From contig JAKAGT010000032.1 of assembly GCA_021825585.1 (NCBI GenBank), positions 1 to 46,227 of the forward strand: a stretch of DNA of 46,227 bases, in the 5' to 3' direction. The notes under the pieces are model-generated. The model did no database searches. It was given only the letters and a program-made list of their open reading frames with translations, and was not told the DNA's origin. Below, piece after piece: positions 9,341 through 17,092 of the stretch (its first letter is position 1; every line of letters begins with the position of its first letter). This DNA comes from Bacteroidota bacterium. GTDB lineage: Bacteria; Bacteroidota; Ignavibacteria; Kryptoniales; JAKASW01. The translations under genes were made by a program, and so were the position numbers.

Positions 9341-10075
9341 TCACGGTATGTAATACATTGGATCTGGAAGTTTGAACTTGCCCTCAGCGTAACCTCCTTC
9401 GAGGTCGCTGTACTGATCTCCGATATTTGCCACGATGGTGTAGCCTTCGGATTCGATTTCCTTCCTGGCGGATGTTTTGAATGCGGATGTGGAGATGGCC
9501 CTTGAATTCTTGAAATAGATCCGAGCCCAATTGGGATAGCCGGCCTTTTTGAGGTTAATAACAGTCGGGTCGGCAGCAATATCACGGGATATCTGCGATC
9601 TTCCCGTGATGAAGAAGATTGCTATTTGATGGCTGGCTGCCCATCGTGCCAGGGTGAGGGTCGGCTTTATCGCAGTAGCGGCTTTTTCCCTAACCCATGT
9701 GTTCCAGAGCTTGGAGTTAAATCCAAAGCCGTAGCGATATTCAAACTCGATATTAGAGAGAGATGTCTCGTCTATGTCCAGAACGATGGCAGGTTTCCTG
9801 ACCGTGGTGTACCTCGATTCGATGAAGGACTTCGCCGAGTCTGCCACTTCCGCTAATCCTCTTTCGTACGCCCCGGATTTAATGTACGACCTTACGGAAT
9901 CCTGAAGGATTCCAAGGTTCATGGGCTCGGGCACCGAATAAATATCCGAATGCCGGGAGGATTGAGCCTGGACGGAAAGTGTGCCGGCTGCCAGCATGAG
10001 AACAAACGCTAAGAAGGCATAGACGTTCCGGTCTCCTGTCTCCATTCCCCTTCTTTCTTTTCCTGATAGTGTCAT
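9341..10075 (-). CDS. HAD-superfamily acid phosphatase (class B / e(P4)-like), exported
   Basis: The 244-aa protein has a signal peptide (about residues 16-38, ending SVQAQ), then the HAD motifs: VLDIDETSLSN (nucleophile and acid Asp), FFITGRS (motif II), and NIGDQYSDLEGG (motif IV). Class B and e(P4)-type enzymes hydrolyse phosphomonoesters in the periplasm using Mg. The start at 10075 overlaps the DUF190 stop (ATGA) and has GAGAGG upstream; an internal ATG 10 codons later is too close to its purine run. It is one of several Mg-dependent phosphatases in this fluoride operon. The natural substrate is not inferable. Confidence 0.85.
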   Translation of the reverse strand: MTLSGKERRGMETGDRNVYAFLAFVLMLAAGTLSVQAQSSRHSDIYSVPEPMNLGILQDSVRSYIKSGAYERGLAEVADSAKSFIESRYTTVRKPAIVLDIDETSLSNIEFEYRYGFGFNSKLWNTWVREKAATAIKPTLTLARWAASHQIAIFFITGRSQISRDIAADPTVINLKKAGYPNWARIYFKNSRAISTSAFKTSARKEIESEGYTIVANIGDQYSDLEGGYAEGKFKLPDPMYYIP

Positions 10076-10425
10076 GCGTTTTTTCCTCTCAAATATCTGA
10101 TGACTTCGGCGTTCTCGACTGTGATCATGCCGCCGCAGCCGGTGTCGTCAAGGATCTGTTCGACGATCGGAACGAATTTCCTTATGTTTGCCTCCGTATC
10201 GACAATCTCTATAATCATGGGGAGATCGTCGCTGAGTTTCACGGATTTCGAATTGCTGAAAGTACTGTCCGGTCCGAATCCCAGAGCGCCGCGAGAGACG
10301 GTCGCCCCAGCCATCTTGAATTCCTTGGCCTTGAGGACAATCGTTTTGTAAACCTGCTCATTGTCCTTTCGGTCCATTTCACCGAGGAAAATTCTTATAA
10401 GTTTCCCTTCTCCATACAGTCGCAT
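10072..10425 (-). CDS. DUF190 family protein (operon-distal copy)
   Basis: A 117-aa protein of the DUF190 (COG1993) family, which has a PII-like ferredoxin fold. Recognisable blocks are 'GKLIRIFLGEMDR', 'KEFKMAGATVSRGALGFG', 'SDDLPMIIEIVDTE' and 'GCGGMITVENAEV'. It is the same length as the crcB-adjacent copy at 21647-22000 and clearly paralogous. DUF190 genes commonly sit beside crcB; their biochemical role is unknown, with a regulatory or ligand-sensing function suspected from the fold. It begins 3 nt after the metallophosphoesterase stop and overlaps the HAD phosphatase. Confidence 0.9.
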   Translation of the reverse strand: MRLYGEGKLIRIFLGEMDRKDNEQVYKTIVLKAKEFKMAGATVSRGALGFGPDSTFSNSKSVKLSDDLPMIIEIVDTEANIRKFVPIVEQILDDTGCGGMITVENAEVIRYLRGKNA

Positions 10426-10428
10426 TGT

Positions 10429-11142
10429 TTATCCTTTCTGCTGCATCTGTGGTGGCATCCAGCCGATTATCTTTGAAAGACCCTCTTTCGTGAAATTTGA
10501 AACTGGGCTTTGCCACAGCATCTCGACGGTCCGTTTGTTGTCGTACGCCACCCGATGAAGAGTAACCTCGCCGTCTTCCAGGACCGCGTAGCACGCGTTA
10601 TGATCTTCCCTTGAAAGTCCGACGCTTCCCGGGTTCACAACGGTCACATTTCCTATTTTCTTTTTGAACTGAAAATGTGTGTGGCCAAGAAGTATCAGAT
10701 CATATCTTTCCAATCCTCGAATCTCATTTTCTCCGATTTCTTCTTCGCGAATATACTTGTACATGTTCCCGTCAGGCGCGCCATGCGTCATGTAAATATA
10801 TCTTCCATCGATGTGCGCGAACAGCGTAGTGGGAAGGGATTTTAGAAAATCTATGTCGTCCTTCGCAAGAAGCGACCTGTGCCACTCAAGTGTCTCTTCG
10901 GCGTATATCTTGAAGTCTGCACGGCAGCCGCAGTCCTTGTCGTTAGCCATTGCATTGTCATGGTTTCCCATTACACCCTGGTCCATGTTCTCGCGAAGAA
11001 ATTCCACGCACTCCTTCGGAAACGAGCCATAATCAACGGAATCTCCAAGAAACAAACAAAGGTCGTAGTGACCGACATCCCTCAGCACAGCTGTGAGAGC
11101 GGGAAGATTCGCATGTATGTCAGACAAAATCAGAGTTCTCAT
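10429..11142 (-). CDS. Calcineurin-like metallophosphoesterase
   Basis: The 237-aa cytosolic protein has the full set of metallophosphoesterase metal ligands: SDIHANL (Asp7/His9-type), FLGDSVDYG, MGNHDNA, MTHGAP and LLGHTHFQF. 'VVNPGSVG' near the C-terminus is typical of the YfcE/MJ0936-like branch. It probably hydrolyses a small phosphodiester or phosphomonoester with a dinuclear metal centre. It lies 21 nt downstream of ppa in the same run. Confidence 0.9.
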   Translation of the reverse strand: MRTLILSDIHANLPALTAVLRDVGHYDLCLFLGDSVDYGSFPKECVEFLRENMDQGVMGNHDNAMANDKDCGCRADFKIYAEETLEWHRSLLAKDDIDFLKSLPTTLFAHIDGRYIYMTHGAPDGNMYKYIREEEIGENEIRGLERYDLILLGHTHFQFKKKIGNVTVVNPGSVGLSREDHNACYAVLEDGEVTLHRVAYDNKRTVEMLWQSPVSNFTKEGLSKIIGWMPPQMQQKG

Positions 11143-11163
11143 ATCTCCGCCAGTTCGCTCATC

Positions 11164-11691
11164 TCAATGCTTCAACGACTTGTATGCTTCAACAGATTTC
11201 ATTATTGCTTCTGCAGCCTTATCCTTTCCCTCCCAACCGAAACTCTTCACAGACTTTCCTTCAAGTTCCTTGTAAGTCTCAAAGAAATGGACCGCCTCAC
11301 GGAGGAAATGGTTCTGGACATCGCCTATATCATTTACTGCGTTGTATCTTGGATCCTGAACAGGCACGGATAGTATCTTGCTGTCAGAACCTTTCTCGTC
11401 CGTCATGACAAGGATGCCCACCGGCCTAACCTGGAGGAACAGACCGGTTTGTAATGCTTCCTCTGTCAGGACCAGAACATCGAGAGGGTCCCCATCGTCC
11501 CAAAGGGTACCCGGTATGAAGCCGTATGCCGTGGGATAATGTACAGCGGAGTATAAAACTCGATCGACCTTAAAAATCTCTAGTTTGACATCATACTCGA
11601 TTTTCGCGTGAGTCCCTTTCGGAATCTCGATAATTGCATTGACCTCAGCCGGGGCGTTTTCGCCAACCGGCAAATCTATTAGACTAGACAT
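11164..11691 (-). CDS. ppa: Inorganic pyrophosphatase (family I)
   Basis: The 175-aa length is typical for family I. It has EIPKGTHAKIEYD, YPTAYGFIPGT, the DDGDPLDVLVL metal-binding signature, VPVQDPRYN and HFFETYKELEGK. It hydrolyses PPi to 2 Pi in the cytosol with Mg. Fluoride is a classic inhibitor of this family, so its place between the MetK-like and phosphatase genes behind a fluoride riboswitch fits a reserve-copy role. It lies 47 nt downstream of the MetK-like gene. Confidence 0.97.
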   Translation of the reverse strand: MSSLIDLPVGENAPAEVNAIIEIPKGTHAKIEYDVKLEIFKVDRVLYSAVHYPTAYGFIPGTLWDDGDPLDVLVLTEEALQTGLFLQVRPVGILVMTDEKGSDSKILSVPVQDPRYNAVNDIGDVQNHFLREAVHFFETYKELEGKSVKSFGWEGKDKAAEAIMKSVEAYKSLKH

Positions 11692-11738
11692 TTCTTCACT
11701 CTTTCATTTCTACTGCAATATTCTCATTTCATCTACAA

Positions 11739-12503
11739 CTACACAGCGTGTTCCCATGGGAAGTTCCTTCGGCCATAATGCCCGAACGAGGCAGTCTCCA
11801 TGTAACTCCACCCGTCGGGATGCTGCAACCCAAGCCGATCAGTAATTGCCCGCGGCCTGAAATCGAATTCGCGCCGTATTTTTTCCGTAAGCCTGGCCTC
11901 CTGTTGCGGTTCAAAAGGAGTCTGCACGGTAAGGACGCTCGGGCGGTCGATGCCGATGCTGTACGCGACCTTGACAAGAGCTTTGCTTGCGATTCCCGAA
12001 GCGACAATCGACTTTGCAACGAGACGGCACATATAGGCGGCCGAGCGGTCCACTTTGGTAGGGTCTTTGCCGGAGTAAGCGCCGCCTCCAATTTCAACGT
12101 TTGGTCCGTAATTATCTACTACGAGTTTCTGTACGGCATATCCGACCATGATGCCCTGATCTCCTGCTCCACCTGTGTCGACGCCATCGGCAATGTCTTG
12201 CGACCGCTTTGCGACTTTGACTGCCACGTCGATATCGTCGGCGTGACCGATTTCGTGATAGGTCCGGAGCACAATACTCTCGATATCGATGTTGGCTTTT
12301 GCGGTCATTTCGCCGGCAACGAAAACCTTTCCGTGCCCGCCGGTCACTTCGATAGCGACTCGTGCCTGGGGATCCTGCGCGATGGCGGCATCGAGAATGG
12401 CGTCAGCCATCTGATCGCATATCTTATCGGGATGCCCCCCGGTGACATGTTCTGCGGCCATTGACTTCGACATGCGCAGGAAAATCTTTTGTTCGTTAGA
12501 CAT
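11739..12503 (-). CDS. Compact MetK-like S-adenosylmethionine synthetase lacking the central domain
   Basis: The 254-aa product is clearly related to MetK (normally about 380-400 aa). The N-terminal domain is intact: AAEHVTGGHPDKICDQ (His24, Asp26) and DTGGAGDQGIMVGYA (Asp115). The text then jumps straight to QKLVVDNYG, GGGAYSGKDPTKVDRSAAY (Lys146, Lys150, Asp152) and GHYGRRNFPWE of the C-terminal domain. About 115 residues, essentially the whole central domain and the loop equivalent to E. coli Asp238-Arg244, are absent; the Arg position is Gln125. The frame is open, with GGAGAG upstream of the ATG, so it is probably expressed. It could be an active minimal enzyme, a different PPi/Pi enzyme, or a fixed deletion. 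Confidence 0.8.
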   Translation of the reverse strand: MSNEQKIFLRMSKSMAAEHVTGGHPDKICDQMADAILDAAIAQDPQARVAIEVTGGHGKVFVAGEMTAKANIDIESIVLRTYHEIGHADDIDVAVKVAKRSQDIADGVDTGGAGDQGIMVGYAVQKLVVDNYGPNVEIGGGAYSGKDPTKVDRSAAYMCRLVAKSIVASGIASKALVKVAYSIGIDRPSVLTVQTPFEPQQEARLTEKIRREFDFRPRAITDRLGLQHPDGWSYMETASFGHYGRRNFPWEHAV

Positions 12504-12575
12504 GAATCTCTCCTGAGTTTTTTATGAACGGGTCTACCCTGCAAAGGCAACCCAAGAGATTCGCGGCGACACTAC

Positions 12576-13781
12576 TCATGAGGCGGCCTTCCTGTTAAGG
12601 CTCATGAAGATCGGAACCGCAATGAGCTGGAGCGCAACTGAAAGGATGACAACCGCAGGTATCCAGACATCGTACAGAATCCCCAGTAAGACGCTTCCGA
12701 TAAACCAGAAGATACCGTAGCCTGCAGTGAAGATTCCATAGGCCGAGGGCCGACGCTGCTGCGGTACCATGGTGACAACGGCGGCAGGTATAATGGATTC
12801 GTGAACTCCCATTCCAAGCCCCCATAAGGCGGAACCGATGAGAGCAAACCAAAATCCGCCCAGAAATACCAAAGGAGCCGATGCAGCGGAGATGATAGTT
12901 AAAGGGATCAGTATCTTCAGGCCGACGCGATCGAACAAACGTCCGAAGACAAGTGAGCCGGCCCCGCTGACGGCCATTGCAATCGAGTAGAACACAGGAA
13001 TCCACGTAGTGGGGATACCATCGGTTTTCTGGAAATGAAATGCGATAAGCGAGAAGTCCGCAAATCCCGCAGCGACTAGAACGGCCCCGGCCAGGTAGAT
13101 CCAGAACATTCTCGGGAGCCCCTTAGACTCCACATTTGGCGGAGGTGCAGGTTCAAGATCCTCCGGCTTCGGATACAGAATGCGGGCAGTGAAGATAAGG
13201 CTCACACAAATCACGGCAGGCACAAGGAGTGTGGCGAAGGCGATTCTGTAACTCCCGTGTGCTGCGAGGACAGCCGCTAGCACGAGAGGGCCGAGGAGCG
13301 CGCCAAGCTGGTCGAGTGCTTCATGCGTTCCGAAGACCCATCCGTATCCCCCGAGCTGCTTGCCTGCGTGGGATAGCATAACATCGCGGGGCGGGTTGCG
13401 GGTAGCCTTCCCGAGCCGTTCCATAACTACGAGGAGGCCAAAGACCAGCCAGTTCGGAGCCAACGCCATTAGCGGCACTGAGCTCATTTGAATGACGTAG
13501 CCGAAGAGTGTCACCGGCCAGAATCTCCCGGTGCGTTCGCTGAACCTGCCAGAGACGAGGCGCCAGCCATATCCGAGAAGTTCGCCGAATCCCCCGATGA
13601 TACCGACAAGTGTGGCACTCGCGCCGAGAACCGCGAGATACGGCCCCGCGATACTTCGCGCTCCTTCGTACGTGCCATCCGCAAAGAGGCTGACGATGCC
13701 AATAAGGAGCACAAATCTCAGAGCGGACCGCTTCTTCTGCGGTTCTACGTAGACCGACACTTTTTCTTCGCCTGCTGACAT
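12576..13781 (-). CDS. Major facilitator superfamily transporter
   Basis: The 401-aa inner-membrane protein has about 12 hydrophobic segments and an MFS-like loop 2-3 signature (GYGWRLVSGRFSERTGR) plus the family element ERLGKATRNPPRDVMLSHA. An intervening charged loop (residues about 208-225, PKPEDLEPAPPPN) divides two 6-TM halves. The substrate is unknown. Its position between PAP2 and the MetK-like gene in the fluoride run suggests a metabolite or ion exporter role, but nothing in the sequence fixes it. Confidence 0.85.
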   Translation of the reverse strand: MSAGEEKVSVYVEPQKKRSALRFVLLIGIVSLFADGTYEGARSIAGPYLAVLGASATLVGIIGGFGELLGYGWRLVSGRFSERTGRFWPVTLFGYVIQMSSVPLMALAPNWLVFGLLVVMERLGKATRNPPRDVMLSHAGKQLGGYGWVFGTHEALDQLGALLGPLVLAAVLAAHGSYRIAFATLLVPAVICVSLIFTARILYPKPEDLEPAPPPNVESKGLPRMFWIYLAGAVLVAAGFADFSLIAFHFQKTDGIPTTWIPVFYSIAMAVSGAGSLVFGRLFDRVGLKILIPLTIISAASAPLVFLGGFWFALIGSALWGLGMGVHESIIPAAVVTMVPQQRRPSAYGIFTAGYGIFWFIGSVLLGILYDVWIPAVVILSVALQLIAVPIFMSLNRKAAS

Positions 13782-13802
13782 AAATCTTCCTGATAATGAA
13801 AT

Positions 13803-14522
13803 CTATTGCGCTGCCGACCGCAGCATAGCTTCCTCCTTGAAGGTTGCATTCACATAATTCCCAACCGACACAGATATTATCGCCGCAAGCACGACATCCG
13901 AAAACCAATGCTGATCGTGATAGATTCGCCCAAGACAGGTAAGCACTGCGAGCAAATACCAGAACGCTTTCCATATTTTGTTACTGGAAAAGCCAGCGAG
14001 GATCATCGAATATGCCACAGCTACACCGACATCGCCCGAGGGAAGCGACAGATGAGCATTGGGACCGAATGTGAATCCGACGAACGCGAAGCTGCCGTGT
14101 CCGGTGTACGGTCTCCATCTGCCGAAGATCGACTTAAGGACTGTGACGATGATACCGGATATCGCAAACGCCTCAAAAATCATCCACCCCGCTATCCGTA
14201 ATTTCTCGTGCTGGAGAACCAGGCCAAACACGTAGAGGATAACAAAGGTATCAAGTGTCAGATGAATCTTGCCATACCAATGTGCGAATCCAAAGACCTC
14301 GTCAAGCAAGGGAGTATGAATTTCCGCAAAGAACATCCGTATGTGCGGGTCGAGAAAGAAGAGCCCGGGAAAGACGATTACTCCCACGGCCACATATTCC
14401 CAGGTCGTCCTTTTCCATCCGAATGGAAGTCTGTAAAACGAAATGAGATCATTCCATAAATGCTGAAAGTCACCCGTTATCGTTCGCAATCGCCCTGAAG
14501 ATTTCATGTCATTCATAGTCAT
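13803..14522 (-). CDS. PAP2-family membrane phosphatase with altered PSGH motif
   Basis: The 239-aa protein has about six TM helices and PAP2 motifs: K130-x6-R-P (KSIFGRWRP), PSG (161-163), and R199-x5-H205-x3-D209 (RIYHDQHWFSD). The usual PSGH histidine is Asp164 (codon GAT). I start at 14522, one base after the stop of the preceding gene; the frame extends 22 codons inside that gene without a ribosome site. Family members dephosphorylate lipid phosphates or undecaprenyl pyrophosphate at the membrane. The substituted residue is the conserved motif-2 histidine proposed as the general acid, so activity may be altered. Confidence 0.85.
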   Translation of the reverse strand: MTMNDMKSSGRLRTITGDFQHLWNDLISFYRLPFGWKRTTWEYVAVGVIVFPGLFFLDPHIRMFFAEIHTPLLDEVFGFAHWYGKIHLTLDTFVILYVFGLVLQHEKLRIAGWMIFEAFAISGIIVTVLKSIFGRWRPYTGHGSFAFVGFTFGPNAHLSLPSGDVGVAVAYSMILAGFSSNKIWKAFWYLLAVLTCLGRIYHDQHWFSDVVLAAIISVSVGNYVNATFKEEAMLRSAAQ

Positions 14523-14523
14523 A

Positions 14524-16401
14524 TCAAAGCAGGAAGGCAAGCACAAACACAATGACGATATATAGGATGTACAATGAGATTTTTCCATTCATAATGGTCC
14601 GGCCGACAAGGTAGCTCAGCCTCCTTACAAACTTGTCCAGAATCTCGTAAAGGTACTCAGCGAGATCTTTGTTGGTGACTTCCGCCGTGTAGCCCATCCT
14701 CGTCTCCTTCGTGCGGTAAACCTTGCGGAGAATGTATTCCAAAATGAATGAGTATGCCGGTACTGTGAAGTACTCGTCTTCGGTGAGCGTCTGGCCTCCG
14801 TTCCAGGCCTGCACGCGCCTGGCTTTCTTTGCACTCCGGTGGTAAAGGAGGTAAGGTACGATAAACAGGAATCCGACCACCACAACAAACATTGTAGGCG
14901 AGACAACTCCGAATATCGGATTACTCGAAAGAATGAGTAACGGATCCGGTACGGCAAGCAACCCACCCAGGAAATTTGAGTAGCCGAGGATCTTGATCAA
15001 GAAAGGCGAAAATATTCCGCCCAAAAGAATCAACGCGGTAAGGAACACCTCCGAAGACCTTATCTTGAGCGACGGGAACCGGTGGGCCTTTTTACCGTGG
15101 TCGGGACCGAGGGCCGTGTACCCGATCAGTTTTATCATGGAAAACGCGGCGAGGCCAATCGCGAGCGCGATGAGAATTCCGGCGAAAGCCGTCAATAGCC
15201 GTTGAGCATTGCCCTGAAACTTATATGACTGAAAGAGAGCTTCGAGGATCATCCATTCTCCCACGAACCCGATGGTCGGAGGAAACGCGCTGAATGAAAG
15301 TCCCGAGGTCAGGATGCCGAATGCAGGAATTCCCCCAACGTTGCTCCATATTCCACGGACGTTGTCTATCGATTCTTCCTGAAGCGACTCTTTGGCGTGC
15401 CCAACCGACATGAAAAGTAGCGACTTTGCCGCGGTATGTGAGAATGCGACAAACAGAGCCGCGAGAAAGGCAAATCGCGAGAGTACCATCATAGGCTGTG
15501 ACCCCGACGCTCCTGCCATCGCGCTTAGGCCGATGGCAGTGAGTATTATACCGTTGTTCTCCACCGTAGAATAGGCCGGAAGCTTTTTAAGACTTCTCTC
15601 GGCAGCGGCTTGCATCGCACCCCAGAAAGCCGAAACCGCTCCGAAAGCCATGAGACCTATTCCCCACCAGTCCGAATACCCAGCGATTGATAAAGCTCGG
15701 ACAATGCCGTAGACTCCCATGAGAGTCAACGGGGCACTCAGGAGGGCGGCAGTGTTAGAGGGAGCCTTCGAATAGGAGCCCGTGATCCAAGTGTGAAATG
15801 GAAAAATATCCATTTTTATAATGAATCCCAGAGTTACCATCACAAGAAAAAACGGAGTCGCTGTCACACCCGCCTTTATCGAGAACGTGCCGCTGGATAG
15901 GAAGAGAGCCGCAAACCCGATGATGAGAGCCATGGCCGATGCTTCGCCAAATGCCAGGAATCGAAAAGCATCTTCGTAGGAATCCTTGCGTTCCAGGATT
16001 TGAAGAAACAAGCCAATTGTCATTACTTCCCAGCCGATCATAAAATTTACTGAATCCTGGGCAGCCATCACGAGAGTCATCCCGAAGAGTGACAGGTTGA
16101 ACCACGCAGCCATCTTCCTGCTAAAAAGTTTTCCGAAATCGATGGAGTAGAACGATAGTGCGATGAAAGAAATGGAGGCGACCACAAGGAAAATACCGGA
16201 AGTTGCGTCGAGGCCAACGCTGATGGAGAGTCCAGGTATGATGGAGCAGCCCGGCGACGAGAAGCTGTTTATCATGGCGGATATGCCCGCGACGAGGGAC
16301 GAAATGGAAGCCGCGAAGGCTGTCCAGTAGCTCAGGTACTTTCTTGATGATGCGGCAACCCCGATCAAGTACAAGGCAAGAGAAAGATAAAGAAATATCA
16401 T
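14524..16401 (-). CDS. Ehr-like complex antiporter-type subunit (HyfB/HycC-like)
   Basis: The 625-aa, roughly 16-TM protein belongs to the NuoL/M/N-MrpA proton-translocating family (PF00361 type). Conserved patches include NFMIGWEVMTIGLFL, the PFHTWITGSYSKAPSNTAAL segment, AYSTVENNGIIL, SHTAAKSLLFMSVGHA and SAFPPTIGFVGEW, with a C-terminal extension as in HyfB. It begins 1-2 nt after the small-subunit gene. It is one of two antiporter-like subunits in the complex and is expected to move H+ or Na+. Some canonical residues in the PLHxWLPxAHPxAP region are changed (Gly/Ser for Pro/His). Confidence 0.88.
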   Translation of the reverse strand: MIFLYLSLALYLIGVAASSRKYLSYWTAFAASISSLVAGISAMINSFSSPGCSIIPGLSISVGLDATSGIFLVVASISFIALSFYSIDFGKLFSRKMAAWFNLSLFGMTLVMAAQDSVNFMIGWEVMTIGLFLQILERKDSYEDAFRFLAFGEASAMALIIGFAALFLSSGTFSIKAGVTATPFFLVMVTLGFIIKMDIFPFHTWITGSYSKAPSNTAALLSAPLTLMGVYGIVRALSIAGYSDWWGIGLMAFGAVSAFWGAMQAAAERSLKKLPAYSTVENNGIILTAIGLSAMAGASGSQPMMVLSRFAFLAALFVAFSHTAAKSLLFMSVGHAKESLQEESIDNVRGIWSNVGGIPAFGILTSGLSFSAFPPTIGFVGEWMILEALFQSYKFQGNAQRLLTAFAGILIALAIGLAAFSMIKLIGYTALGPDHGKKAHRFPSLKIRSSEVFLTALILLGGIFSPFLIKILGYSNFLGGLLAVPDPLLILSSNPIFGVVSPTMFVVVVGFLFIVPYLLYHRSAKKARRVQAWNGGQTLTEDEYFTVPAYSFILEYILRKVYRTKETRMGYTAEVTNKDLAEYLYEILDKFVRRLSYLVGRTIMNGKISLYILYIVIVFVLAFLL

Positions 16402-16402
16402 C

Positions 16403-16894
16403 TTAGTTCACCTTCCCCATCAGATTTAGAAGGACGGCGATGATGTCTTTCGGCTCACGGTAGTTTGTGATACGGGCTGCAACATTTGTAAGCCCAAGAC
16501 TGGCGATATCAACTCCCACTTCCCTTCCGATAAACCCGTTCTCTCCTTCGGACTCTATTGACACAATTGAATAGGGACCGGGCATTTGATTTGCCGTCTC
16601 GAGTAAGACGGGGACCATCTTTTCAATTGGTCTGCCGAGAACCAGGAGAACATCGGCGTGCCGCGGTACGTCGGCGAAGAATATTCCGAATCTATGAATG
16701 TTGTACTGCGGTGCCTGGAGAGCCCTGATGTCGAAGTTCAGATCATTTGCATTGCCGACATCGATCGGATAGACGTGAAGGGATTTTCTGAAAATACGGG
16801 ATGCCGATGGGACGTCCAGGTCCTTCGAATAACCTGTCCGTTCGGTAAGTCTTCTTGTTAATCCCCAAATGGGCCACCACTTCGGCGACTTCAT
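16403..16894 (-). CDS. Ehr-like complex small subunit (NuoB/HycG-like) without FeS cysteines
   Basis: The 163-aa protein aligns along its length with HycG/NuoB: RIFRKSLHVYPIDVG, IRALQAPQYNIHRFGIFFAD, PRHADVLLVLGRP and EPKDIIAVLLNLM. It contains no cysteine at all. The CxxC segment (usually GSCNGCEIEI) reads GNANDLNFDI, and the two later cluster cysteines are also replaced, so the N2-type [4Fe-4S] cluster cannot be bound. This is a hallmark of energy-converting-hydrogenase-related (Ehr) complexes. It is separated from the large-subunit gene by a 196-bp gap holding an AT-rich repeat. Confidence 0.85.
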   Translation of the reverse strand: MKSPKWWPIWGLTRRLTERTGYSKDLDVPSASRIFRKSLHVYPIDVGNANDLNFDIRALQAPQYNIHRFGIFFADVPRHADVLLVLGRPIEKMVPVLLETANQMPGPYSIVSIESEGENGFIGREVGVDIASLGLTNVAARITNYREPKDIIAVLLNLMGKVN

Positions 16895-16937
16895 GATGTC
16901 ACTCGATTATGAAGCGGCCTGCAACTCATTATGGAAG

Positions 16938-17092
16938 AAATTCTAAACACTAAATCCGAAATCCTAAACAAACTCAAAACTGCAAAACTCAGGCCTACGA
17001 AAATCACTATCTATCTTCCTTTCACGGTTTGTTGAAATTGAATCTTGACCATTCGTATTTGTTTAGAGTTTAGAACTTAGGATTTCGAATTT
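16938..17092. repeat. AT-rich intergenic repeat, copy A
   Basis: Contains AAATCCGAAATCCTAAACAA near 16952 and ATTCGTATTTGTTTAGAGTT near 17051, which form an imperfect inverted repeat. The same two blocks in the same order occur at 21355-21512. The repeat ends at the TAA stop of the large-subunit gene, so it inserted in or right next to the junction between large- and small-subunit genes of one complex. Confidence 0.7.

Noticed and set aside
11748-12464. 238-codon plus-strand frame
   Set aside because: Antisense shadow of the MetK-like gene, with unusual His/Cys/Asp composition and no start signal.
16895-17090. Possible fourth fluoride riboswitch in the large/small-subunit gap
   Set aside because: No GGNGATGGNGTTCGCC core on the minus strand; the gap is AT-rich repeat.
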